From Corbicula japonica (taxonomy: Eukaryota; Mollusca; Bivalvia; Venerida; Cyrenidae), in NCBI GenBank assembly GCA_038501625.1, contig JAZAYU010000362.1, positions 403,076-467,075 on the forward strand: a stretch of DNA of 64,000 bases, written 5' to 3'. The position numbers and the translations under genes are program-made. Shown here piece after piece: positions 49,001 through 61,300 of this stretch. Under the pieces are notes generated by a model, which was not told the DNA's origin, made no database searches, and saw nothing but the letters and a program-made list of their open reading frames with translations. Within the stretch, counting starts at the first letter, position 1; the number at the start of each line of letters is the position of its first letter.

Positions 49001-52000
49001 ATTTAGTAAGACGTCATTTTAGATCTAAAATGATCACTTTACTTTGTTAGTAACCACGGTGTTTTAACAATAAAATTAAACAAAACTGCAAATAAAAAAA
49101 ATGTCACAGAAATGTAAGTTCAGCGCAAGATGCGTTATAAGTAATGACCACTGAAAATCGGGAGCGAAAAGATCGAATCGGAAGAATCAGTTTGAGCGTA
49201 AAGATCGTTTGGAGCGCATTGTCAGGAGTGAAAAATTGGAGTGCAATTGAATTGGAATTGGACCGCAATTGGAATGATTTCGGATCGGTTATAGATGACA
49301 TTAGGATCGGAAGCGAACTGGATCGGAATCGGAAAAATTGTCAATTTAATAATTTTCAGTACTGTAGCAGCTTAAGTTATCTTACAAGTATTACTCAGTA
49401 TTTGTATTGATATGAAACTTTATATACTTGTAGATGACTCACTTCATTTTAAACTAAATTGCACATCTGTGCTGTGTGATCAGGATCTACATTGTTTGTT
49501 TTAAAAAGTGAAATATGATAATGGCCACATCCAGCAGACACAGCCTCCCCACACAGCCAAAAAGTAGAGAGGAGAAGAGAGCATGGTATTACAATAATCT
49601 GTTTCAAAATAGACGCCACAAACAATTAACAAAAGTGAGAACCCAAGGGGTTATCGCATTGGAAGATATATTGTGTTATTTCTGATCACGGGGTGACCAG
49701 TGTAGATCCAGATAAGACGTCACAGATTTGTCAGCTGATCTGGATCTACACTGGTTGCACATTCTATTAAACCCATATAAATGGAGTCAAGGGATAAAGT
49801 GTGACTCCATTCAAATTGTATTTTGAATTAAGCAATGACTGACTTTTTAATTTGAGACATGCATAGTTCAAAGTTTTACGTTAAACTTTGTTGAACAATC
49901 TAACAGTTTCATTGCTCCAGCTATTTGTTTTCAGAATTCTGATGGATATCAAGTACCAACCTTTATACTGGAAGATGATGAAGAGACAAGGACCATGTGG
50001 AATAAGAGGTAAAAGCTTAACTTTAACCCTTTCCTCCATAGACACACCTTTATTGCCTGGGCAAACAGTTTAGATTCAGATCAGCCGGCACATCTGTGCT
50101 GTCTGATCAGGATCTAAACTGTTTGGTTTTTGATTCATTAGGTTATTTTGAACAAAAAGCGGCCAGTGCAGATCCTGATCAGATGGCACAGATGTGCCAG
50201 CTGATCTGGATCTACACTGGTCGCACATGTGTAAAAATGCACATAAATGAAGGAAATGGTTAATAGAATACTACAAGTAAATGATATATAATCCCACACT
50301 GGGAATTGAACCTGTATGGCAATAGCTTCTGCCACATTATTCCAAACATGCTACTGACTGATCTAGCCGGGACGATTCCCATAAAGTTTGAACTGATAAG
50401 GCTGATAAATGTGACAATGGGTAACCAATTTTATATTGATACCATTACAAAATTTCTATGGCCACCTCACTGCACAAACAGTGCTACCACAAATATGTAA
50501 TTGAAAGTAATGCCTGTTTAATTATTTTCCATGATAAGCACGAACACATGTATCTCAGTTCTTTGCTGACTTAAAACTTTCCTCCATATATACACATTAA
50601 TACACATTAATACACAGTAGATCCAGATCAGCCGGCACATCTGTGCCATCTGCTCAGGATCTGCACTGGTCACATTTTGGTCAGAAATAACCTAACAAAT
50701 CAAAAAGTGAACAGATGTGCTGGCTGATCTGGATCAAAACTGTTCACCCATGCAATAAAGGTGTATCTAAGGAGGCAAGGGTTAAGCATATTTTAAACAT
50801 GAACATAGTTATACAATAAACTTCTAGCAACATTGCTTATATGTTATATTTTGGTGACATGTTCTTCAGCATGTAAGACTGAAAAATAAAGAGAATAAGC
50901 AAACTAGTCAACAAACAACTTAACAAACAAACCAGTTGATTTTGCTGATAATCTTTCATTTACAACAGATTCAAGCTTGAGTATGTGGTGGAGATTGGGA
51001 CAGATACACTAACAACTACCTTGACAGTCAATAACACTGGTAAGTTAGCATTAACTCACTTGATAACTTTCTGCATAATAATTATTTGATCAAATGTTAT
51101 TCATTACTTCATGCAGCTATATATTCAGTTATTTTTAGTATGCTGTCATTACTAAAAAGCCAGAGGTGATTATTTATTTTGTTAGTACGTTCTCTTTTGT
51201 GTCCCGATCATGCAAGGTTGGGAACATGAAGTGATCGTCTTTTCTGTTCTTCACAAATCTGGCTTATGAAGCATATCTTAGTGGCTGCTGAAGCGACTTT
51301 AACCAGTCTACACACAAATGATCATCTTAATAAGATGGAGTGTCAAGTTTGAGAAACACGGCCCTACGTCAAGGTCATAATGATGGTTTAAATGTCATAT
51401 TGTGCATAAAATCTAGATATTTTTAGTATAACTTAGAAAACCCACAATGGTTTTCTACCGCAGTGGTTTTCTACCTAACTTCAAGTGTTCAACTTAACAA
51501 GGTGGCATGTCCTATCCCAGAACCCCAAAACAAAGAAAATATTGCTTATTGTTTTGCAGTCATAAGCGTTGAATGAAAAAATTTCTAGGTTAACCAGCAT
51601 GTGGGATTCAACCTGCTAACCTCTCAGCAAAAAGTAATAGAAAAAAGGTTTGTTTGTTTTTCAGATTTAAGCTAAATGGATTGTAGGAGGGCATAATGCA
51701 ATTTCATTAGGTTTCATTGTTTTTTCAAACCCTCAATGGTTTCCTATTCAATCTTAACCCTTTCCTACACAGATACGCATTTTTACGCATGTGTGACCAG
51801 TGTAGATCCAGATCAGCCTGCACATCTGTGCCATCTGATCAGGATCTGCATTGGTCGCATTTTGATCAGAAATAACCTAATGAATCAAAAAGCGAACAGT
51901 TTAGATCCTGATCAGACGGCACGGATGTGCCGGCTGATCTGGATCTAAACTGTTTGCCCATGCAATAAAGGTGTATCTATGGAGGAAATGGTTAAGTCCA

Positions 52001-55000
52001 GTTTGAAATGAATTTTTAGTCTTAGATAAGTACATGTACTTAGGAACATTGGTTACACTATGTTTACTTGCTTCTGTTTTTTAAATGATATATATATGTA
52101 TCAATTACTTTTTCTATTTCTTGAAATAATGGCTTTGGTAACAATATTAAAAGTTGTCAGTTTTATAATGGTAGAACAGTTCAAATAATAACAAGTTATC
52201 CAGACATTTCTTTAGCTGCAGAGAACAATAAATCTAGCTTTTATTTTATGTTTGCATTTATTCCACTTCATTCTGAAGTAATGCTGTTGCATTAACCTTA
52301 GTCTGGCAGATATTAAAATAATTTATATAAAAGAGTCATTCTATTGAGATTGTGTGGAATTTCTGCACATAACCAGGAATTTATTATGTTAATTAAATGA
52401 GAAGCAGTTACGGTATGCAATAAAAGATTCATTTCTTTGTAAATAGATTTTGATTATCTATACTCATAGATTCCAAGCAAGTAGTGATTATAAAAAACCA
52501 ATAACCCGTCTGCATGCTATACTACAGTGATTGTAAGAATAACTTCCCTTGTATCAACCTAACTTTCCTCAATTTTTCAGGCAGTGAAAGTTTTAGTTTT
52601 ACAACATTGCTGCACACATACTTCAAAGTGCATGATGTAACTAAGACACAGATAAAGGGGCTCAAGGGATTGATATACGCTGACAAAGTAAGGACTATAA
52701 CAAAAATTAATTCTTCTTTAAATATTGTAACACTTTATAACATATATTACTGGAATTTTGTAACAGTGTACAGTCTGTAGGTTTGTATTTTTCGAGTTTT
52801 ATAATTATGTGAACAATTTCATGTGAGACAGAAGATCAAACGCGATGTGGTTTTCATACGCAGCAAGAAAAAATATGAACCTACGGACTTCATTCTGTCA
52901 TACTGTTCCTTTTATCATATACCCTTTTTGTGTCGCCTGCGATAGCAGGTAGACACATAGGGATCCTATTGTCCGTCGGCGTCGTTGTCGTCGGCGTCAT
53001 CCGGTAGTCCCCAAGCTTTAACATGAAACTTAATGTGGCCTATAACTTTGAAAGTACTTGTCTTATTCACTTCATACTTGGAATATATCATCAACATGAA
53101 CACAGCGATCCGTTCCAACAAGAACGATAACTCCTCTTTCGCTATTTTATGAGTTATGCCCCTTTCAAATGCAACTTTAACATGAAACTTAATGTGGCCT
53201 ATTACTTTGAAAGTACTTGTCCTATTCACTTCATTATTGAAATATATCATCAGCATGAACACAGCGATCTGTGACAACAAGAACGATAACTCTTCTGTCA
53301 CTATTTTATGAGTTATGCCCCTTTCAAATGCAACTATGAAACTTAATGTGGGCTATAACTTTGAAAGTACTTGTCCTATTCACTTCATACTTGGAATATA
53401 TCATCAGCATGAACACAGTGATCCGTGCCAACAAGAACGATTACTCCTCTTTCACTATTTTATGAGTTGTGCCCCTTTCAAATGCAACTTTAACATAAAA
53501 CTTAATGTTGCCTATAACTTTGAAAGTACTTGTCCTATTCACTTCATACTTGAAATATATTATCAGCATGAACACAGCGATCCGTGACAACAAGAACGAT
53601 AACTCCAGTTTCACTATTTTATGAGTTATGCCCCTTTCAAATGCAACTTTAACATGAAACTTAATGTGGCCTATAATTTTAAAAGTACTTGTCCTATTCG
53701 CTTCATACTTGGAATATATCATCAGCATGAACACAGCGATCCGTTCCAACAAGAACGATAACTCCCCTTTCACTTTTATATGAGTTATGCCCCTTTCAAA
53801 TGCAACTTTTACATGAAACTTAATGTGGGCTATAACTTTGAAAGTACTTGTCCTATTCACTTCATACTTGGAATATATCATCAGCATGAACAAAGCAATC
53901 AGTGACAACAAGAACGATAACTCCTGTCACTATTTTATGAGTTATGCCCCTTTCAAATGTAATTTTAACATGAAACTTAATGTGACCTATAACTTTGAAA
54001 GTACTTGTCCTATTCACTTCATACTTTAAATCTATCATCAGCATAAACAACCCCATCTGTGTCAACAAGAATGATAACTCCAGTTCCAATATGTTTTGAG
54101 TTATGCCCCTTTCAAGTACCACTTTAACATGAAACTTAATGTTGCCTATAACTTTGAAAGAACTTATCCCTTTCACTTAAACCATCTGTGACGACAAGAA
54201 TGATAACTCCAGTTTCAATATTTTTTTAGTTATGCCCCTTTCCAATGCAACTTTAACATGAAACTTAATGTTGCCTATAACTTTGAAAGTACTTGTCCTA
54301 TTCACTTCATACTTGGAATATATCATCAGCATGAACAATGCCATCTATGACAACAAGAATGATAACTCCAGTTTCAATATTTTTTTAGTTATGCCCCTTT
54401 CCAATGCAACTTTAACATGAAACTTAATGTTGCCTATAACTTTGAAAGTACTTGTCCTATTCACTTCATACTTGGAATATATCATCAGCATGAACAATGC
54501 CATCTATGACAACAAGAATGATAACTCCAGTTTCAATATTTTTTGAGTTATGCCCCTTTCAATGCAACTTTAACCTGAAACTTAATGTTGCCTATAACTT
54601 TGAAAGTACTTGTCCTATTCACTTCATACTTAGAATATATCATCAGCATGAACAATGCCATCTGTGACGACAAGAGTGATAACTCCAGTTTCAATATTTT
54701 GAGTTATGCCCCTTTCAAATGCAACTTAAACATGAAACTTAGTGTTGCCTGTAAAATGGAAAGTACTTGTTCAATTCACTTAATACTTTGAATTATTCAT
54801 CTGCATTTACAAACCAACTTTTGAAGATGATAACTCAGGTTTCAGTTATTCCCCTTTTAAATGCATTTTAGATGACAGATGTATTCAGTGGTGTAGTATT
54901 GAAATCAACTTAAATAAAAAAAAAATATTATATATGATTAAACATAGGCCCACATTTCAACTTTTTCCATGCAGGCGACACATGTGTTCCACAGAACACA

Positions 55001-55322
55001 ACATTCTAGTTTGTATAACATAACAGTAGAAATAAAAAAAAATGTAATATTAAATTTTTGAATGGCTAAGACGACTCAAGAATGGTGTGACATTATCGTA
55101 ATGTTTGAAGAACAGCTAGGGAATTTTCCTTTATTTGATTTCGGTATTTGCTTGAAAATTACATTCCAATAGCGAAATGCGACGTAGTTATGACGTCACA
55201 TATAACATGGGAAAACTGCAAAAAACAGATTCAAAAAACCACACTGTGGTATACAGATTTATTAATCTGACTCGTTTTATCAATCTTGATGGTACAAGCT
55301 GTACAATCCTAAAATCATTCAT

Positions 55323-55396
<74 letters not shown>

Positions 55397-58300
55397 TATA
55401 TAATAAAAGGTTTTATTGTGTGTGCGACAAGTGATGATCCAGATAAGCCGGCACATTGTGCTGTCTGTCTTGATTGGTTGCTTCATGGTCAGAATGAATC
55501 TTAAGGTGAACAGTCTAGATCCTGATAAAATGGATGTGCCGGCTGATTTGGATTTTTTCTGTTCACCTATGCAATAAAAGCCATATCTATGGAGTAAAGG
55601 TTCAAATTTAAATGCAGAGGTTAAGAAGTTGATATTTGTTAAGGGTAAAGTACTTTATCTGCATTTTTTTGCCACAATTTTAGCCATTTTCTTTAAGAAC
55701 TAGAAATGTGTCCATAGGACACGGATGCCCCCGCTACGCATGTTTGTCATGGTGAACATTTATACCAAGTTATTTTAAAATCCAATAAGTAATAACAAAC
55801 TCACAGCCCAGACAAGAAAATTCTATTTTTAGAAACAGTGACCTTGACCTTGGACCTACAGGCATGGGTGTTGTATGCGACACACCGCCTTGTCATGGTG
55901 AACATTTGTGCCAAGTTATTTTGAAATCCCACCATTCATAAGAAAGTTACAGCCCGGACAAGAAAATTCTATTTTTAGTAACAGTGAACTTGACCTTGGA
56001 CCTATAGGCATGGGTATTGTACGCAACACACCGTCTTGATATGGTGAATATTAATACCAAGTTATTTTAAAATCCATTAAGAAATAACAAAGTTACAGAG
56101 CGGACCAGATTTTTCCAACAAAATTCTATTTTTATTAACAGTGACCTTGACCTTGGACCTATAGGCATGGGTGTTGTACGCGACACACCGCCTTGACATG
56201 GTGAACATTTGTGCCAAGTTATTTTGAAATCCCTGTATTTATAAGGAAGTTACAGCCCGGACAAGAAAATTCTATTTTTAATAACAGTGACCTTGACCTT
56301 GGACCTACGGACATGGGTATTGTACGTGACACACCGTCTTGATACGGTGAACAATCATACCAAATTATTTTAAAATCCATTAAGAATTAACAAAGTTACA
56401 GAGCGGACAAGATTTTTCCAACAAAATTCTATTTTTATTAACAGTGACCTTGACCTTGGACCTACAGGCATGGGTGTTGTACGCGACACACCGCCTTGTC
56501 ATGGTGAACATTTGTGCCAAGTTATTTTGAAATCCCTTTATTATGCCCCCCTTCGAAGAAGCGGGGGTATATTGCTTTGCACATGTCGGTCGGTCGGTCG
56601 GTATGTCGGTCGGTATGTCGGTCCGTAGACCACATCTTGTCCGATCAATAACTAGACAACGCTTTGTGATACAGTCCTTATATTTGGTGTGGAGGTTGGT
56701 CATGACCAGTAGAAGACCCCTATTGATTTTGGGGTCAGTAGGTCAAAGGTCAAGGTCACAGTGGCCTTGACCACAAAAACCTTGTCCGATCAATAACTAG
56801 ACAACGCTTTGTGATACAGTCCTCATATTTGGTGTGGAGGTTGGTCATGACCAGTAGAAGACCCCTATTGATTTTGGGGTCAGTAGGTCAAAGGTCAAGG
56901 TCACAGTGGCCTTGACCACAAAAACCTTGTCCGATCAATAACTAGACAACGCTTTGTGATACAGTCCTCATATTTGGTGTGGAGGTTGGTCATGACCAGT
57001 AGAAGACCCCTATTGATTTTGGGGTCAGTAGGTCAAAGGTCAAGGTCACAGTGGCCTTGACCACAAAAACCTTGTCCGATCAATAACTAGACAACGCTTT
57101 GTGATACAGTCCTCATATTTGGTGTGGAGGTTGGTCATGACCAGTAGAAGACCCCTATTGATTTTGGGGTCAGTAGGTCAAAGGTCAAGGTCACAGTGGC
57201 CTTGACCACAAAAACCTTGTCCGATGAATAACTAGACAACGCTTTGTGATACAGTCCTCATATTTGGTGTATAGGTTGGTCATGACCAGTAGAAGACCCC
57301 TATTGATTTTGGGGTCAGTAGGTCAGAGGTCAAGGTCACAGTGGCCTTGACCACAAAAACCTTGTCCGATCAATAACTAGACAACGCTTTGTGATACAGT
57401 CCTCATATTTGGTGTGGAGGTTGGTCATGACCAGTAGAAGACCCCTATTGATTTTGGGGTCAGTAGGTCAAAGGTCAAGGTCACAGTGGCCTTGACCACA
57501 AAAACCTTGTCCGATCAATAACTAGACAACGCTTTGTGATACAGTCCTCATATTTGGTGTGGAGGTTGGTCATGACCAGTAGAAGACCCCTATTGATTTT
57601 GGGGTCAGTAGGTCAAAGGTCAAGTTCACAGTGGCCTTGACCACAAAAACCTTGTCCGATCAATAACTAGACAACGCTTTGTGATACAGTCCTCATATTT
57701 GGTGTGGAGGTTGGTCATGACCAGTAGAAGACCCCTATTGATTTTGGGGTCAGTAGGTCAAAGGTCAAGGTCACAGTGGCCTTGACCACAAAAACCTTGT
57801 CCGATCAATAACTAGACAACGCTTTGTGATACAGTCCTCATATTTGGTGTGGAGGTTGGTCATGACCAGTAGAAGACCCCTATTGATTTTGGGGTCAGTA
57901 GGTCAAAGGTCAAGGTCACAGTGGCCTTGACCACAAAAACCTTGTCCGATCAATAACTAGACAACGCTTTGTGATACAGTCCTCATATTTGGTGTGGAGG
58001 TTGGTCATGACCAGTAGAAGAACCCTATTGATTTTAGGATCAGTAGGTCAAAGGTCAAGGTCACAGTGGCCTTTGCATACAAAAACGTTGTCCGATCAAT
58101 AACTAGACAACGCTTTGTGATACAGACCTCATATTTGGTGTGGAAGTTGGTCGTGACCAGTAGAAGACCCCTATTGGTTTTGGGGTCAGTAGGTCAAAGG
58201 TCAAGGTCACGGTGGCCTTGACAACAAAAAACCTTGTTCGATCAATAACTAGACAACGTTTTTATGTTTATTTGTATAATAAAATAAAATACTTCTCAGT

Positions 58301-61300
58301 GTAAAGTTGTGATTATTTTTCCCCATGACAATTTCAAGTAGAGATATATATTAATGATCCATAACATTAATTTTAAACTATTTCAATATATACCGTGTCA
58401 TAAATAGGCACTGATTATCACTCACTTGTGTTTATTAAATGCTTTGGTTTCGTATGGATGGTCACTAAAGCCTGCACATTACCGGAATTGACATAACACT
58501 AGAGCTACTATATCTCCGCCAATAGCGAATATTTGATTTAAATTACAATAAAATCCTTTGTGTTAGACTAGGTTAATCTACACGCGCTTATGTTTGTCGA
58601 GGTAAATGTAATCCTCTCATTGGATGACCTGGTTATTGATATATAGGAGTTCCACCGTCTTGTAAATTGCTTTCATGACTGGTACCCTTCATTGCTAAAG
58701 CTTACAAAAGTCTCTAAATTTCCAAAAATTTAAATTCAATGCTAATAGATATCACTTGCACGTCAGGGGGGGGGGGGGGCAATTGTGTTTGACAAACACC
58801 TCTTGTTTATAAGGAAGTTACAGCCCGGACAAGAAAATTCTATTTTTAATAACAGTGACCTTGACCTTGGACCTACGGGCATGGGTATTGTACGCGACAC
58901 ACCGTCTTGATATGGTGAACAATCATACCAAGTTATTTTAAAATCCATTAAGAAATAACAAAGTAACAGAGCGGACAAGATTTTTCCAACAAAATTCTAT
59001 TTTTATTAACAGTGACCTTGACCTTGGACCTACAGGCATGGGTGTTGTACGCGACACATCGCCTTGTCATGGTGAACATTTGTGCCAAGTTATTTTGAAA
59101 TCCCTCTATTCATAAGGAAGTTACAGCCCGGACAAGAAAATTCTATTTTTAGTAACAGTGACCTTGACCTTGGACCTACGGGCATGGGTATTGTACGCGA
59201 CACACCGTCTTGATATGGTGAACATTCATACCAAGTTATTTTAAAATCCAATAAGAAATAACAAAGTTACAGAGCGGACACGATTTTCGAACATACACAC
59301 ACACTGACACACTGACACACCCACACACAGCCAGGGTGAACACTATATGCCCTTCCGCCATTACATGGCGGGGGCATAAAAATCAGTGAACACTATGAAA
59401 TTGACAAAGATGTATGTTACAATGGTTTTTTAGAAAAAAAGTGTCTGTATTACCCTGGCACCCTTATACATGTATATCGTAGTATCATTATACATTTTTG
59501 ATAAATTTACAAGTTCAGCTTTACTTTTTAAAAGACTTCCTTATTTTAAATAAAAATTCTAAGTACATCAACATACAATGTCTCGGCAAGCTAAAATAAT
59601 CTTAGTTTCATGGAGAGGTATTGTCAGGTAATCACATAGACAAAAAATAATGTCAAATAAGATGAAATTAAAATGATGTGTAGCTTCCATCTGCTGTTTG
59701 TTGTTGAAGATGGTTTATTGACATCAAGACTGTCTGAAGTTTTCAGTATATTGAAAAAGTTTGTTAATTCTGTGTGAAAAAAATGTTTAAATCGGATAAA
59801 AAGTCACAAAGAACTTTTATGCATGTGTGTTAAGTAAGGAAATGTGTCGTTAGAGACTATGCAGATGGTAAATGTGACATATTACTAAGATGATAAAATA
59901 GTTAAAGAGTAGGTCGGTGTACAGGAGATGTCAGATGATATGCTAGGAATGTTAGAGAACTAGAAGACTTTTTTTAAACAATCAGACAAGCACATGGAGG
60001 CAGTGACGTGACTTCCTGATCAACTCTCATATAATTACAGAATGGTGTCATACTCATAAAAGTTCATGATTGCAAACTTATTATTTACAAAAACCTTCAA
60101 ATACCGTTGTATTAGAGTTAAACCTGCATGGTTATCGAAAGTAAAATTATGGCGACACGATTGTTTTCTTTATTTAACAGTGTTTTATTGCATTCGATAT
60201 TGATGTAATTTAATATTCTGGCAGATATGCTTATTGTTTAGCAGATATATCATCCTCAAATATTATCTTATTTCGATAATTGATACAGTGTTTTTGCATT
60301 GTTTCTTCATAAAGTTCATTATTATCCTGCACATTCTGCGAAGACAAATTTATTTTTATCTTCGAATCTGTATGGATGTCTCTTGAACCTGGTTTAAACC
60401 CCCCCAGTGGCAAATTGTTTTGCTACTGACCGTTCAAAGGCGGTAACCCCTCGGGTTCTCACTTTCGTTAATTGTTTGTGGCGTCCATTTTGAAACTGAT
60501 TATTGTAATACCATGCTCTCTTTTCCTCTCTACGTTTTGGCTGTGTTGGGAGGCTGTGTCTGCTGGATGTGGCCATTCCTGATATGCATATTTCACTTTC
60601 TTAATTGCTACACTGTCAAATGGTTTCGAAATATGGAACACCCAGATGTGTTGAAAACACTTTCCAAGTTCTTAAGTCACAGCTTGTTCGGAGGTTTTTA
60701 TTCAACTAATTTGTCAAAATTTCTTAGTGTTTAGCCTTACTTCAGAATATTTTTCATTAAAAAAACGAAATATGCATATCAGGAATCGCCACACTCACAA
60801 AACAAGAAAAATCTGGCAAAATATGCTTCAGCTAGATTGTAAGATCAAATATCGATTCCCAGTCTCACAATTATTTTGCTTTCATTCTGTCTGGGCTGCT
60901 AGGATAATATGCCAAACGATTATCTCGTTGGTTCGTTTCTTCTGCACTTTGCCTACTTGGTTTATTTGTTAACTGCCATCTCGAAAACATGGTCCCAGAA
61001 ATCAAACAGTTAAACTGTAAACTCATATATATAAAGTCTCTTCATTGTCGTGGAGAGTTAATCTAAAAAAGGTAACTCGATCAGGAATTATAATTTTTAT
61101 ATTTTTTGTTTCGTCAAGAATCTTTTAATTTTGAAATTTTGTGCATCTTATTCAAACTTTTGACAATTATGACAAAATTAAATTTTGTTTTTTGAAACTT
61201 TGAATATCTGAGAAAACGGCAGCAGACTTACATAGGAGGTGCACTGTAAACTTTAAAAAAAGCTTGTTATCAGAAGTAGGGTTCGAAGAAGGGTTCGCTT

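Noticed and set aside
53315..54176. Several 68-156-codon frames on both strands with internal repeats
   Set aside because: They follow the 158-bp array of element H3. Frames change from unit to unit and occur on both strands, so they are repeat artefacts.
45206..59379. CRISPR-like regular spacing of repeats
   Set aside because: Units are contiguous tandem monomers without unique spacers, in a eukaryotic intron.
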